Source: Burkholderiaceae bacterium (GTDB lineage Bacteria > Pseudomonadota > Gammaproteobacteria > Burkholderiales > Burkholderiaceae_C). From it: a stretch of DNA of 64,000 bases. The notes below the pieces were generated by a model. It searched no databases. It worked only from the letters and a program-made list of their open reading frames with translations, and was not told the origin of the DNA. A program made the translations under genes and the position numbers. The DNA is taken from NCBI GenBank assembly GCA_023954095.1, contig JAMLIQ010000011.1, positions 1 through 64,000 of the forward strand, in the 5' to 3' direction. Of this stretch, positions 20,489 to 27,593 are shown piece by piece (within the stretch, counting starts at the first letter, position 1; every line of letters begins with the position of its first letter).

Positions 20489-21754
20489 TTAGCGGGCTGC
20501 GCTGGCGGCAGAGGCTGCGGGCGCAGGGCTGCTGGCAGGCACCTTCTTCTCGCCTGCGGGCTGCCACGGCACCGGCTTGACGACCGGGTTGCCGCGCAGC
20601 TTCTGGAAGCCATCGACCACCACCTGTTCGCCCGCCTGGAGTCCATCGAGTACCACCCACTGGCCGCCCTGCTGGCCGCCAATGCGCACGGTGCGCGGCC
20701 CGGTCTTGCCGTCACCGCCCACGACCAGCACGGTGTCGCCCTGGGCCGAGCGTGTCACGGCCTGCTGCGGCAGCAGCACCGCATTGCCCGCCTGGGCCTG
20801 CTCGATCTGCACGCGCACGTACAGGCCCGGCAACAAGCGGCCCTGCGGGTTGGGCACCTGCGCACGCAGGGTGATCTGGCCGGTGCCCGCGTCCACGGTC
20901 AGATCGGAAAAAAGCAGCTTGCCAGGCAGCGCATAGGTGCTGCCGTCTTCCAGCAGCACCCGCACGCTGGCGGCCTCGGCACCTGCGGCGCGTTTGAGCT
21001 GCCCGGCCTCCAGCGCGCTGCGCAGCTTCATGACCTCGGCGGCCGACTGGGTGAAGTTCACATACATGGGATTGATCTGCTGCACCACAGCCAGGGGCGT
21101 GGCCTCGCCCTGGCCCACCAGCGCGCCCTCGGTGACCAGCGCGCGGCCAATGCGCCCCGCAATGGGCGCCGCCACGCTGGCATACCCGAGGTTGATGCGC
21201 GCGTTGGTCACGGCAGCCTTGCCTGCGGCCACATCGGCCTCGGCCAGCTTGTGGGCGGCCACGGCGTTCGCATAGTCCTGCTGGCTCACGGCATGGGCGG
21301 CCACCAGGGGTTTGTAGCGCTCGGCCAGTGCACTGGCCTGTGCCAGATTCGCCTGGCCGCGCGCCAGCGTAGCCTCGGCGGTCTGCAAGGCCGCTTCATA
21401 CGGGGCGGCATCGATGCGGAACAGCACCTGCCCGGCCTTGACCTCGCTGCCTTCCTGGAACAGGCGCTTTTGCAGGATACCCGCCGCCCGGGCGCGCACC
21501 TGCGCCACGCGGGAGGCTTCCAGGCGGCCGGGCAATTCCGTCAGCAGCCCCACCTCACCGGGCTGCACCGTCACCACACCCACCTCTGGGGGCGGCATGC
21601 CGCCACCCGGCGCTGCTGCGGGCGCGTCGCTTTTGCCGCAGGCCGATACCAGCAGCAGCGCGCCCAGGCACACGCCGGCCACGGCATGCCGCTGGCGCGC
21701 CCCCGAAACAAGAAAAGGCAGAAAGGGAGCAGCGATGGAAGGGCGCAAGGGCAT
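20489..21754 (-). CDS. RND efflux periplasmic adaptor (AcrA/MexA, membrane fusion protein)
   Basis: Adaptor linking the RND pump to the outer-membrane channel, 421 aa. The signal sequence ends in the lipobox VSAC near residue 37 (LLLVSACGKS), so it is a lipoprotein. Barrel-sandwich segments (RLEASRVAQVRARAAGIL and GYASVAAPIAGRIGRALV) flank an alpha-helical hairpin of about residues 120-190. The C-terminal tail is Ala/Ser/Pro-rich. The start at 21754 was chosen because upstream Met codons lie in the operator region and lack a signal-like context. First gene of the efflux operon. Confidence 0.94.
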   Translation of the reverse strand: MPLRPSIAAPFLPFLVSGARQRHAVAGVCLGALLLVSACGKSDAPAAAPGGGMPPPEVGVVTVQPGEVGLLTELPGRLEASRVAQVRARAAGILQKRLFQEGSEVKAGQVLFRIDAAPYEAALQTAEATLARGQANLAQASALAERYKPLVAAHAVSQQDYANAVAAHKLAEADVAAGKAAVTNARINLGYASVAAPIAGRIGRALVTEGALVGQGEATPLAVVQQINPMYVNFTQSAAEVMKLRSALEAGQLKRAAGAEAASVRVLLEDGSTYALPGKLLFSDLTVDAGTGQITLRAQVPNPQGRLLPGLYVRVQIEQAQAGNAVLLPQQAVTRSAQGDTVLVVGGDGKTGPRTVRIGGQQGGQWVVLDGLQAGEQVVVDGFQKLRGNPVVKPVPWQPAGEKKVPASSPAPAASAASAAR

Positions 21755-21860
21755 GGTGATCTTTCGGGAAATCGGGCAGGAGCGTGGCCAGAAGGGGAAG
21801 TCTAGTTTTTTTCTGTAAACCAGGTGTGCACGCCGCATGAACGCCCCACGAGAACGAGAG

Positions 21861-21888
21861 TATACATACATACTTGAATGTATGTATA
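21861..21888. promoter_or_regulatory. AcrR-type operator between efflux operon and tetR
   Basis: Perfect 10-bp inverted repeat TATACATACA / TGTATGTATA with an 8-bp centre. The inner 24 bp (21863-21886) match the published Escherichia coli AcrR operator, as I recall it, at 21 positions. A possible tetR promoter overlaps it (TTGAAT at 21874, TATTAC at 21897, 17-bp spacer), so binding would block tetR and probably the efflux operon. Confidence 0.85.
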
Positions 21889-21919
21889 GTGGAGCATATT
21901 ACGCTGCAGGAGAAACCCC

Positions 21920-22561
21920 ATGGCACGACGCACCAAGGCAGACGCCCAGGCCACGCGCAGCGGGTTGCTGGACGCTGCAGAACAGCTGTTCGAGGCGCGC
22001 GGCGTCTCGCGCACCTCGCTCAACGACATTGCCGTGGCCGCCGGGGCCACGCGCGGCGCCATTTATTGGCACTTCAAGGACAAGGCCGACCTGTTCAACG
22101 CCATGATGGAGCGCGCCACCCTGCCCATGGAGCAGCTGCTCACCGGCACCGCGCCCGATGCGCCCCCCGCCACCGTGGCGCAGGTGGGCGAAGCCATGCT
22201 CGAAGCCCTGCACCGCATCGCCACCGACGCATCATTGCGCCGCGTGATGCAGATCGCCATCCACCGCGTGGAATACGTGGAAGAACTGGGCGCCGTGCAG
22301 GCCCGCCATTTGCAGATGCACCGGCAATGGCTGGCACGCAACCGCAGCGCACTGGAGCGCGCCTTTGCCGAACGCCCCTGGCCTGCCGCCGTGCCGCCGG
22401 ACATGGCGGCACTGGGCCTGCAGGTGCTGGTCGAAGGCCTGCTGCAAAGCTGGCTGCTGGACCCGCAGGCCTATGACCTGGTGCAGGCCGCCCGCGCCAG
22501 CATTGGCACCTACCTGCGCGGCCTGGGCCTGGAGGTCTGGCCCGACCAACACGCGGCGTGA
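21920..22561 (+). CDS. TetR-family repressor of the RND efflux operon (AcrR/TtgR type)
   Basis: Regulator of 213 aa. N-terminal helix-turn-helix: SRTSLNDIAVAAGATRGAIYWHFKDKADLF, typical of AcrR/TtgR (WHFKDK). The C-terminal half fits the AcrR ligand-binding domain. A good ribosome site (AGGAGA) precedes the start. It diverges from the efflux adaptor gene across a strong AcrR-like palindrome, so it is likely the local repressor and released by pump substrates. Confidence 0.94.
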   Translation: MARRTKADAQATRSGLLDAAEQLFEARGVSRTSLNDIAVAAGATRGAIYWHFKDKADLFNAMMERATLPMEQLLTGTAPDAPPATVAQVGEAMLEALHRIATDASLRRVMQIAIHRVEYVEELGAVQARHLQMHRQWLARNRSALERAFAERPWPAAVPPDMAALGLQVLVEGLLQSWLLDPQAYDLVQAARASIGTYLRGLGLEVWPDQHAA

Positions 22562-23788
22562 TTACTGCACCGGTGCGCCCGCAGCGTGCCAGCGGGCAAT
22601 CAGGTCGCGCTCGGCGTCGGTCATTTGCGTGGCGTTGTTCATGGGCATGAGCTTTTGCAGCACCACCTGCTGGTAGATGAGCTGGGCGCGTGGCGCCACC
22701 TGCTCGGCGCTGTCGAGCCGCACGCCCTTCATCTGCACCTCGGGCCCGTGGCATTGCACGCAGCGCTCCTGCAACACGGCCTGCACTTTTTGATAGTCAA
22801 AATGGCCTCCAGCGCTTGTAGATTCTGCGCCAGCAGCTTCTGATTTCATAGCAACAGCGGGCGCCGGACGCAGCCAGGCAATGGTGCCCAGCAGCACCAG
22901 CACCCCCACCAGCGCATACGGCCAGGGGTGGGCGTTGCGGCCCAGCTTGAAGCCGTGGCGCATGACGAAGAACTGGCGGATGGCCGCACCGGCGAACATC
23001 ATCAAAATCAGCACCAGCCAGTTCTGCGGGTGGCTCCAGGTAAAACTGTAGTGGCCGCTGAGCATGGCAAACAGCACCGGCAGCGTGAAATAGGTGTTGT
23101 GCACGCTGCGCTGCTTGCCGCGCTTGCCGTGGATGGGGTCGACCGGCCGCCCGGCTTTCAGGTCGGCCACCACGGTGCGCTGGCCGGGGATGATCCAGAA
23201 AAACACATTGGCGCTCATGGCCGTGGCCACCATGGCGCCCACCAGCAAGAAGGCCGCACGCCCGGCAAACCAGTGGCAGGCCAGCCACGAGGCAATGCAG
23301 ACCAGCACCAGCACCAGCGCCCCGACGATGGCGTCGCCGTTCTTGCGCTGGCCGAACGCCCGGCAGATGGCGTCGTACAGCAGCCAGAACACGACCAGAA
23401 AGGCCAGCGCGGCCACCACCGCCGTGGCGGGCGCCCAGTCCATGCGCGACTTGTCCACCAGGTAGGTGCCGGCGCTCCAGAGGTAGGACACGGTGAACAG
23501 CGAGAAACCGCTGAGCCAGGTGCTGTAGCTCTCCCAATAAAACCAGTGCAGGTGCCCGGGGAGTTTGGGCGGCGCCACGTTGAACTTGACCGGGTGGTAG
23601 AACCCCCCGCCGTGCACGGCCCACAGCTCACCGCTGACGCCCTGCTTTTTCAGGTCGTCGTCTTCGGGCGGCGTGAGGCTGCTGTCGAGAAAGACAAAGT
23701 AGAAGGACGAGCCGATCCACGCAATCGCGGTGATGACGTGCACCCAGCGCAGCAGCAGATTGGCCCAGTCGAGAAGGTAGCTTTCCAT
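22562..23788 (-). CDS. puuD: Membrane-bound urate oxidase with C-terminal cytochrome c (PuuD)
   Basis: Oxidises urate to 5-hydroxyisourate and sends electrons to the respiratory chain rather than to oxygen directly; 408 aa. The N-terminal part (about 1-310) has eight or so transmembrane helices of the urate_ox_N family (MESYLLDWANLLLRWVHVITAI). The C-terminal domain has the haem site CVQCHG near residue 343 and the distal-Met region KLMPMNN. This family was shown in Agrobacterium to be a cytochrome-linked urate oxidase. The linker between the parts (about residues 311-333) is encoded by a repeat copy. The stop is 1 bp after the TetR gene stop. It has its own upstream region with a possible GntR operator. 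Confidence 0.93.
   Translation of the reverse strand: MESYLLDWANLLLRWVHVITAIAWIGSSFYFVFLDSSLTPPEDDDLKKQGVSGELWAVHGGGFYHPVKFNVAPPKLPGHLHWFYWESYSTWLSGFSLFTVSYLWSAGTYLVDKSRMDWAPATAVVAALAFLVVFWLLYDAICRAFGQRKNGDAIVGALVLVLVCIASWLACHWFAGRAAFLLVGAMVATAMSANVFFWIIPGQRTVVADLKAGRPVDPIHGKRGKQRSVHNTYFTLPVLFAMLSGHYSFTWSHPQNWLVLILMMFAGAAIRQFFVMRHGFKLGRNAHPWPYALVGVLVLLGTIAWLRPAPAVAMKSEAAGAESTSAGGHFDYQKVQAVLQERCVQCHGPEVQMKGVRLDSAEQVAPRAQLIYQQVVLQKLMPMNNATQMTDAERDLIARWHAAGAPVQ
22797..22855 (+). repeat. Dispersed repeat, copy 4, inside puuD coding sequence
   Basis: AATGGCCTCCAGCGCTTG...TGCGCCAGCAGCTTCTG...ATAGC aligns with the intergenic copies. It is read antisense by puuD as the linker between the membrane domain and cytochrome c domain (KSEAAGAESTSAGGHFDYQ). 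The frame differs from that used in xdhA and xdhB. Confidence 0.7.
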
Positions 23789-23948
23789 GATGTTTCACCC
23801 TGGTGGCGCCGCACGGGCGCCTTGGCAACCTGCTCACCACTGCGGGCGCTCTGAGCAGCTTGTTTCCGGGCCCGATCGTTCAGGCAGGGAAACCACAAGG
23901 TCGCGCACCAGGGCAAACCATTGCCAGGGCACCGCTGCGACCAAAGCG

Positions 23949-23966
23949 CAAAGTGTATGCAAATTT
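23949..23966. promoter_or_regulatory. Possible GntR operator upstream of puuD
   Basis: CAAAGTGTATGCAAATTT matches the 18-bp palindrome at 25910 at 14 of 18 positions. It lies 160 bp before the puuD start in a 220-bp gap (23789-24008) that holds no gene; the gap also has a GGCGCC/GGCGCC hairpin near 23808-23823. Confidence 0.45.
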
Positions 23967-24008
23967 TGTGCGCAATTCCAGTCGGCGAAAAACCCAAGAG
24001 CCCCGGGA

Positions 24009-24827
24009 TTACCCTGTGCGCTCCTCTTCCTGCGTCTGCAGCAGTTGCGCCGCCACGGCCACGGCGATCACTTCGGGCTGCTTGCCTGCAATGCCGGGCA
24101 CGCCGATCGGGCAGGTGACCTGCGCCAGTTCCCCGGCGGTAAAACCGCGCTCCTGCAGGCGGCGGCGAAAGGTTGCCCACTTGGTGCGGCTGCCGATCAG
24201 GCCGATGAACGGCAGGTCCCCCTGCGCCCGCTGGCGCCGCAGGCAGGCGGCCACCACATCCAGGTCCTCGGCGTGGCTGAAGCTCATGATGAGCACCCGC
24301 GAACCAGCCGCCAGGCCCGGCACGGCATCGTGCACCGGCTCGGAATGTTCGCACACCACGCCCTGCGGCACCACCGCCGGAAAAATGCCGTCGCGGCTGT
24401 CGATCCAGGTCAGCGCCAGGGGCAGCGGCGCCAGCACCTGCGCCAGCGCATACCCCACATGGCCGCCGCCAAACAGCGCCACGGGCGTGCGCCGGGGCGC
24501 CAGGCGCTGCTGCAGGCGGGGGCCGTCGGCGCGGGTGATGGGCTCAAACCGCAGGTGCATCACCCCGCCACAGCACTGGCCCAGGCTGGGTCCGAGGGCA
24601 TAGCGCCGCAGCAGCGGCCCGGCGTCGCCACCGGCCAGGCGGCGGCGCGCCTCGGCAATGGCCTGAAACTCGACATGCCCGCCGCCGATGGTGCCTACCA
24701 GTGCATCGGCAAACACGGCCATCCAGGCCCCGCGTTCGCGCGGCACCGAACCCTCGGTGCGCGCCACGGACACCAGGCAGGCGGGGCCATCACCGAGCTT
24801 TTCGAGCAAAAGATGCAAAAATGCCAT
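24009..24827 (-). CDS. xdhC: Xanthine dehydrogenase accessory protein (sulfurated Moco insertion)
   Basis: Binds molybdenum cofactor, protects its sulfuration and inserts it into XdhB; 272 aa. The N-terminal XdhC/CoxI domain has SVARTEGSVPRERGA and GTIGGGHVEFQAI. A middle CGG motif (GQCCGGVMHL) is typical of cofactor contact. The C-terminal Rossmann-like domain has VALFGGGHVGYALA and IGLIGSRTKW. The start at 24827 matches the family N-terminus; longer in-frame readings cross a divergent gene. It is separated from xdhAB and placed next to urate-degradation genes. Confidence 0.94.
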   Translation of the reverse strand: MAFLHLLLEKLGDGPACLVSVARTEGSVPRERGAWMAVFADALVGTIGGGHVEFQAIAEARRRLAGGDAGPLLRRYALGPSLGQCCGGVMHLRFEPITRADGPRLQQRLAPRRTPVALFGGGHVGYALAQVLAPLPLALTWIDSRDGIFPAVVPQGVVCEHSEPVHDAVPGLAAGSRVLIMSFSHAEDLDVVAACLRRQRAQGDLPFIGLIGSRTKWATFRRRLQERGFTAGELAQVTCPIGVPGIAGKQPEVIAVAVAAQLLQTQEEERTG

Positions 24828-24862
24828 GTTCAGGATGTCCTGTAGATTGCGGCCCCGACACC

Positions 24863-25396
24863 ATGCCCCAGACCCCGCCCACTCCCCCCACCGAACCCCG
24901 GCGCAGCCCCTGGCTGCTGGCGGGCCTGATGGCTGCCGCGACAGCGCTGGTGGCGGCGTGCAAGTCCTCGCCGGTCGGCACCACGGCGCCCGACAGCCGG
25001 GTGCCCGGCGACTCGACCACTGGCCCGTCCACCCGCACGCCACCGCTGTCGCCGCCCTCGGGCGCGCGCAACGCCAAAGACTATCGCAAGGATGCGGCGC
25101 AGCACCTGTACGGCCTGAATGCACCGCGCATCTTCCAGGGCAAGCTGCCACCGCAGCTCTACGCCATCGGCGTGCTGGAAGTCCAGATCGACCGCGCCGG
25201 CCGCATCACCGGGCTGCACTGGCTGCGCGCCCCCCGCCATGCGCCCGAGGTGACGGCGGAGATCGAACGCACGGTGCGTGCCGCCGCGCCGTTCCCGCTG
25301 CCGGCACGCCTGGGCAAGGTGACCTACACCGACACCTGGCTGTGGGACAAGGGCGGGCAGTTCCAGCTCGACACCCTGACCGAAGGCCAGCTCTGA
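24863..25396 (+). CDS. Putative lipoprotein with TonB-C-like domain
   Basis: Predicted lipoprotein of 177 aa. Signal-like helix and lipobox VAAC near residue 33, then a Pro/Ser/Thr-rich linker (about 34-66). The C-terminal domain (about 85-165; LYAIGVLEVQIDRAGRITGLHWLRAP) resembles the TonB C-terminal/energy-transducer fold. No N-terminal transmembrane TonB box is seen. It diverges from xdhC with 35 bp between starts. Function not known; it could be a periplasmic partner of a transporter, but nothing nearby is a TonB-dependent receptor. Confidence 0.75.
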   Translation: MPQTPPTPPTEPRRSPWLLAGLMAAATALVAACKSSPVGTTAPDSRVPGDSTTGPSTRTPPLSPPSGARNAKDYRKDAAQHLYGLNAPRIFQGKLPPQLYAIGVLEVQIDRAGRITGLHWLRAPRHAPEVTAEIERTVRAAAPFPLPARLGKVTYTDTWLWDKGGQFQLDTLTEGQL

Positions 25397-25408
25397 AGCC
25401 CTCATTCA

Positions 25409-25499
25409 AAAACAATAGCTTACAGCGCTTGATTTCATTTGGTTTCAGATGTTTTTATACTTTAAAACCTTACCCAACAAGCGCAAGCAGCTATTGATT
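25409..25499. repeat. Dispersed repeat, copies 5 and 6 as an inverted pair
   Basis: AACAATAGCTTACAGCGCTTG (25410-25430) is the reverse of CAAGCGCAAGCAGCTATTGA (25478-25497). The two copies face each other across about 47 bp in the 114-bp gap between the lipoprotein gene and uraH, both ending there. They could form a large stem at the convergent 3' ends. Confidence 0.7.
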
Positions 25500-25510
25500 C
25501 AAGAGCAGAT

Positions 25511-25861
25511 TCAAGAGCCCCGGTAGGTGGAATAGCTCCAGGGGCTGACCAGCAGCGGCACGTGGTAGTGCTGGTCGGCGTGGGCCACGCCAAAGTCCAG
25601 GCTCACGCGGTTCAGAAAATTGGGCTCGGGCAACGGCACGCCCCGGGCCTTGAAGTACCCCGCCACATCAAAGGTCAGCCGATACGTGCCGATGCGCAGG
25701 CTGGCGTTGTCGAACAGCGGCGCGTCGGTGCGGCCATCGTGGTTCAGCACCAGGCGCTGCAGCAAGGTGGCGCTGTCGCCCTCGGTGGCATACAGGCACA
25801 CCTCCATGCCGCTTGCGGGGCAGCCATGCATGGTGTCCAGAACGTGGGTGCTCAAGCCCAT
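25511..25861 (-). CDS. uraH: 5-hydroxyisourate hydrolase
   Basis: Hydrolyses 5-hydroxyisourate (the product of urate oxidase) to OHCU. 116 aa, the normal length of this transthyretin-like enzyme. N-terminal LSTHVLDTMHGCPASGM carries the conserved His; the C-terminus SPWSYSTYRGS is the diagnostic YRGS tail. The start at 25861 is the family start. It diverges from gntR across a perfect operator palindrome, so it is probably controlled by that regulator. Confidence 0.96.
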   Translation of the reverse strand: MGLSTHVLDTMHGCPASGMEVCLYATEGDSATLLQRLVLNHDGRTDAPLFDNASLRIGTYRLTFDVAGYFKARGVPLPEPNFLNRVSLDFGVAHADQHYHVPLLVSPWSYSTYRGS

Positions 25862-25909
25862 AGGGATTCTCCTGAAAAGCGAAGGCCCGAAAGGATCCTC
25901 TTGTAGACC

Positions 25910-25927
25910 AAAAGTGTATACACTTTT
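25910..25927. promoter_or_regulatory. GntR operator palindrome between uraH and gntR
   Basis: AAAAGTGTATACACTTTT is a perfect 18-bp palindrome, 48 bp from the uraH start and 24 bp from the gntR start. A partial match (13 of 18, TGTATACACTTTT) precedes the purine permease and a weaker one precedes puuD. FadR-type GntR proteins commonly bind TGTATACA-like dyads. Confidence 0.85.
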
Positions 25928-25951
25928 AGCCATTCCGCCTATCATGCCGCC

Positions 25952-26629
25952 ATGGAACCCTCCTCCACCAGCACCATTGTCGAAACGCTCACACGCGCCA
26001 TCGTCGAACACCGCCTGCTTCCGGGCACCAAACTGGCCGAGCAGAAACTGGCCGACCACTTTGGCGTCTCGCGCACGCTGGTGCGCCAGGGTCTGTTCCA
26101 GCTGGCGCAAAACCGCCTGGTCACGCTGTCGCCCGCACGCGGCGCGTTTGTCTCCACGCCCTCGGTCGCAGAGGCGCGCCAGGTTTTTGCCGTGCGCCGC
26201 ATGCTCGAGACGGAGATGACCCGCGCCTTTGTGCGCAGCGCCACACCCGCCCGCATCAAATCGCTGCGCGCCCATGTGGCCAGCGAGCAGGCGGCCGTGG
26301 ACGGTGCCGACATCAGCAGCCGCACCCAGTTGCTGGGCGACTTCCATGTGCACATGGCCGAACTCATGGGCAACGAGGTGCTGGCGCAGATGCTGGGCGA
26401 CCTGATCTCGCGCAGCGCGCTCATCACGCTCATGTACCAGTCCGACAGCGCCGCCGCGCACTCGCACGAAGAACATGCCGCCATCGTGGCGGCCCTGGCC
26501 GCACGCGACGAAGAAGGCGCCGTGGCGCTGATGCAGCAGCATCTGGAGCATGTGGAGGCGGGCCTCACCTTCGACCGCAAGCAGCCGGTCAACGACCTCT
26601 CCATGGCCCTTGTGCCCACCGCCGCCTGA
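25952..26629 (+). CDS. GntR/FadR-family regulator of urate catabolism
   Basis: 225 aa. N-terminal winged helix (about 8-75) with LAEQKLADHFGVSRTLVRQGL. The C-terminal FCD domain has the metal/ligand residues spaced as GDFHVHMAEL and SHEEHAAIVAAL. It lies between uraH and puuE, 4 bp before puuE, so it is probably co-transcribed with the catabolic operon and binds the flanking palindrome. The effector is likely a pathway intermediate (for example urate or allantoin); this is inference. Confidence 0.93.
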   Translation: MEPSSTSTIVETLTRAIVEHRLLPGTKLAEQKLADHFGVSRTLVRQGLFQLAQNRLVTLSPARGAFVSTPSVAEARQVFAVRRMLETEMTRAFVRSATPARIKSLRAHVASEQAAVDGADISSRTQLLGDFHVHMAELMGNEVLAQMLGDLISRSALITLMYQSDSAAAHSHEEHAAIVAALAARDEEGAVALMQQHLEHVEAGLTFDRKQPVNDLSMALVPTAA

Positions 26630-26633
26630 CACC

Positions 26634-27590
26634 ATGACCTACGACAGCACCCTGCCCTATCCCCGTGACCTGGTGGGCTATGGCCGCACACCGCCCCACC
26701 CCCAATGGCCTGGCCAGGCCCGCATCGCCGTGCAGTTCGTGCTGAACTACGAGGAAGGCGGCGAAAACGCCGTGCTGCACGGCGATGCTGGTTCGGAGCA
26801 GTTCCTGTCGGAAATGTTCAACCCTGCCAGCTACCCCGAGCGGCACATGAGCATGGAAGGCATCTACGAATACGGCGCACGCGCCGGGGTGTGGCGCATC
26901 CTGCGCGAGTTCGAAAAGCGCGGGCTGCCGCTCACGGTATTTGGCGTTTCCACCGCCCTGCAGCGCCACCCCGAGCTGACGCAGGCCTTTGTGGCGCTGG
27001 GCCACGAGATCGCTTGCCATGGCCTGAAGTGGATCCACTACCAGCACATCCCCGAGGATGTCGAGCGTGCCCACATGCATGAAGCCATGGCCATCATCGA
27101 GCGCCTGACCGGCGAACGCGCCCTGGGCTGGTACACCGGCCGCGACAGTCCCAACACCCACCGCCTGGTGGCCGACTATGGCGGCTTTGACTACGACAGC
27201 GATTACTACGGCGACGATCTGCCTTTCTGGATGAAGGTGCAAAAGACCGACGGCACCGCCGCTCCCCAGCTCATCGTGCCCTACACGCTGGACTGCAACG
27301 ACATGCGCTTTGCGCTGCCCCAGGGCTACTCCCACGCCGATCCGTTCTTCCAGTACCTCAAGGACACCTTTGACGCGCTCTACGCCGAGGGCGACCCGGC
27401 GGGCGACAACGCACCCAAGATGATGAGCATCGGCATGCACTGCCGCCTGCTGGGCAGGCCTGGCCGCATCACGGCGCTGCAGCGCTTTCTGGACCACATC
27501 GAGCAGCACAGCCACGTCTGGGTGGCGCGGCGCATCGACATCGCCCGCCACTGGAAGGCGACCCATCCCTACCCTAGCGACAAGGCCTGA
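26634..27590 (+). CDS. puuE: Allantoinase PuuE (polysaccharide-deacetylase fold)
   Basis: Hydrolyses allantoin to allantoate; 318 aa. This is the cofactor-independent PuuE type, not the metal amidohydrolase AllB. It begins YPRDLVGYGRTPPHPQWPG and has the family segments NYEEGGENA, GHEIACHGLKWIHYQ and GWYTGRDSPNT. It follows gntR by 4 bp and precedes the uraD fusion by 3 bp, so the three are one operon. Confidence 0.96.
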   Translation: MTYDSTLPYPRDLVGYGRTPPHPQWPGQARIAVQFVLNYEEGGENAVLHGDAGSEQFLSEMFNPASYPERHMSMEGIYEYGARAGVWRILREFEKRGLPLTVFGVSTALQRHPELTQAFVALGHEIACHGLKWIHYQHIPEDVERAHMHEAMAIIERLTGERALGWYTGRDSPNTHRLVADYGGFDYDSDYYGDDLPFWMKVQKTDGTAAPQLIVPYTLDCNDMRFALPQGYSHADPFFQYLKDTFDALYAEGDPAGDNAPKMMSIGMHCRLLGRPGRITALQRFLDHIEQHSHVWVARRIDIARHWKATHPYPSDKA

Positions 27591-27593
27591 CCC

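Noticed and set aside
17939..21805. Very long plus-strand reading frame (1288 codons) opposite the RND genes
   Set aside because: It is the antisense of acrB/acrA-like genes, has no family features and is rich in His/Gly/Arg/Gln as GC-rich antisense frames are.
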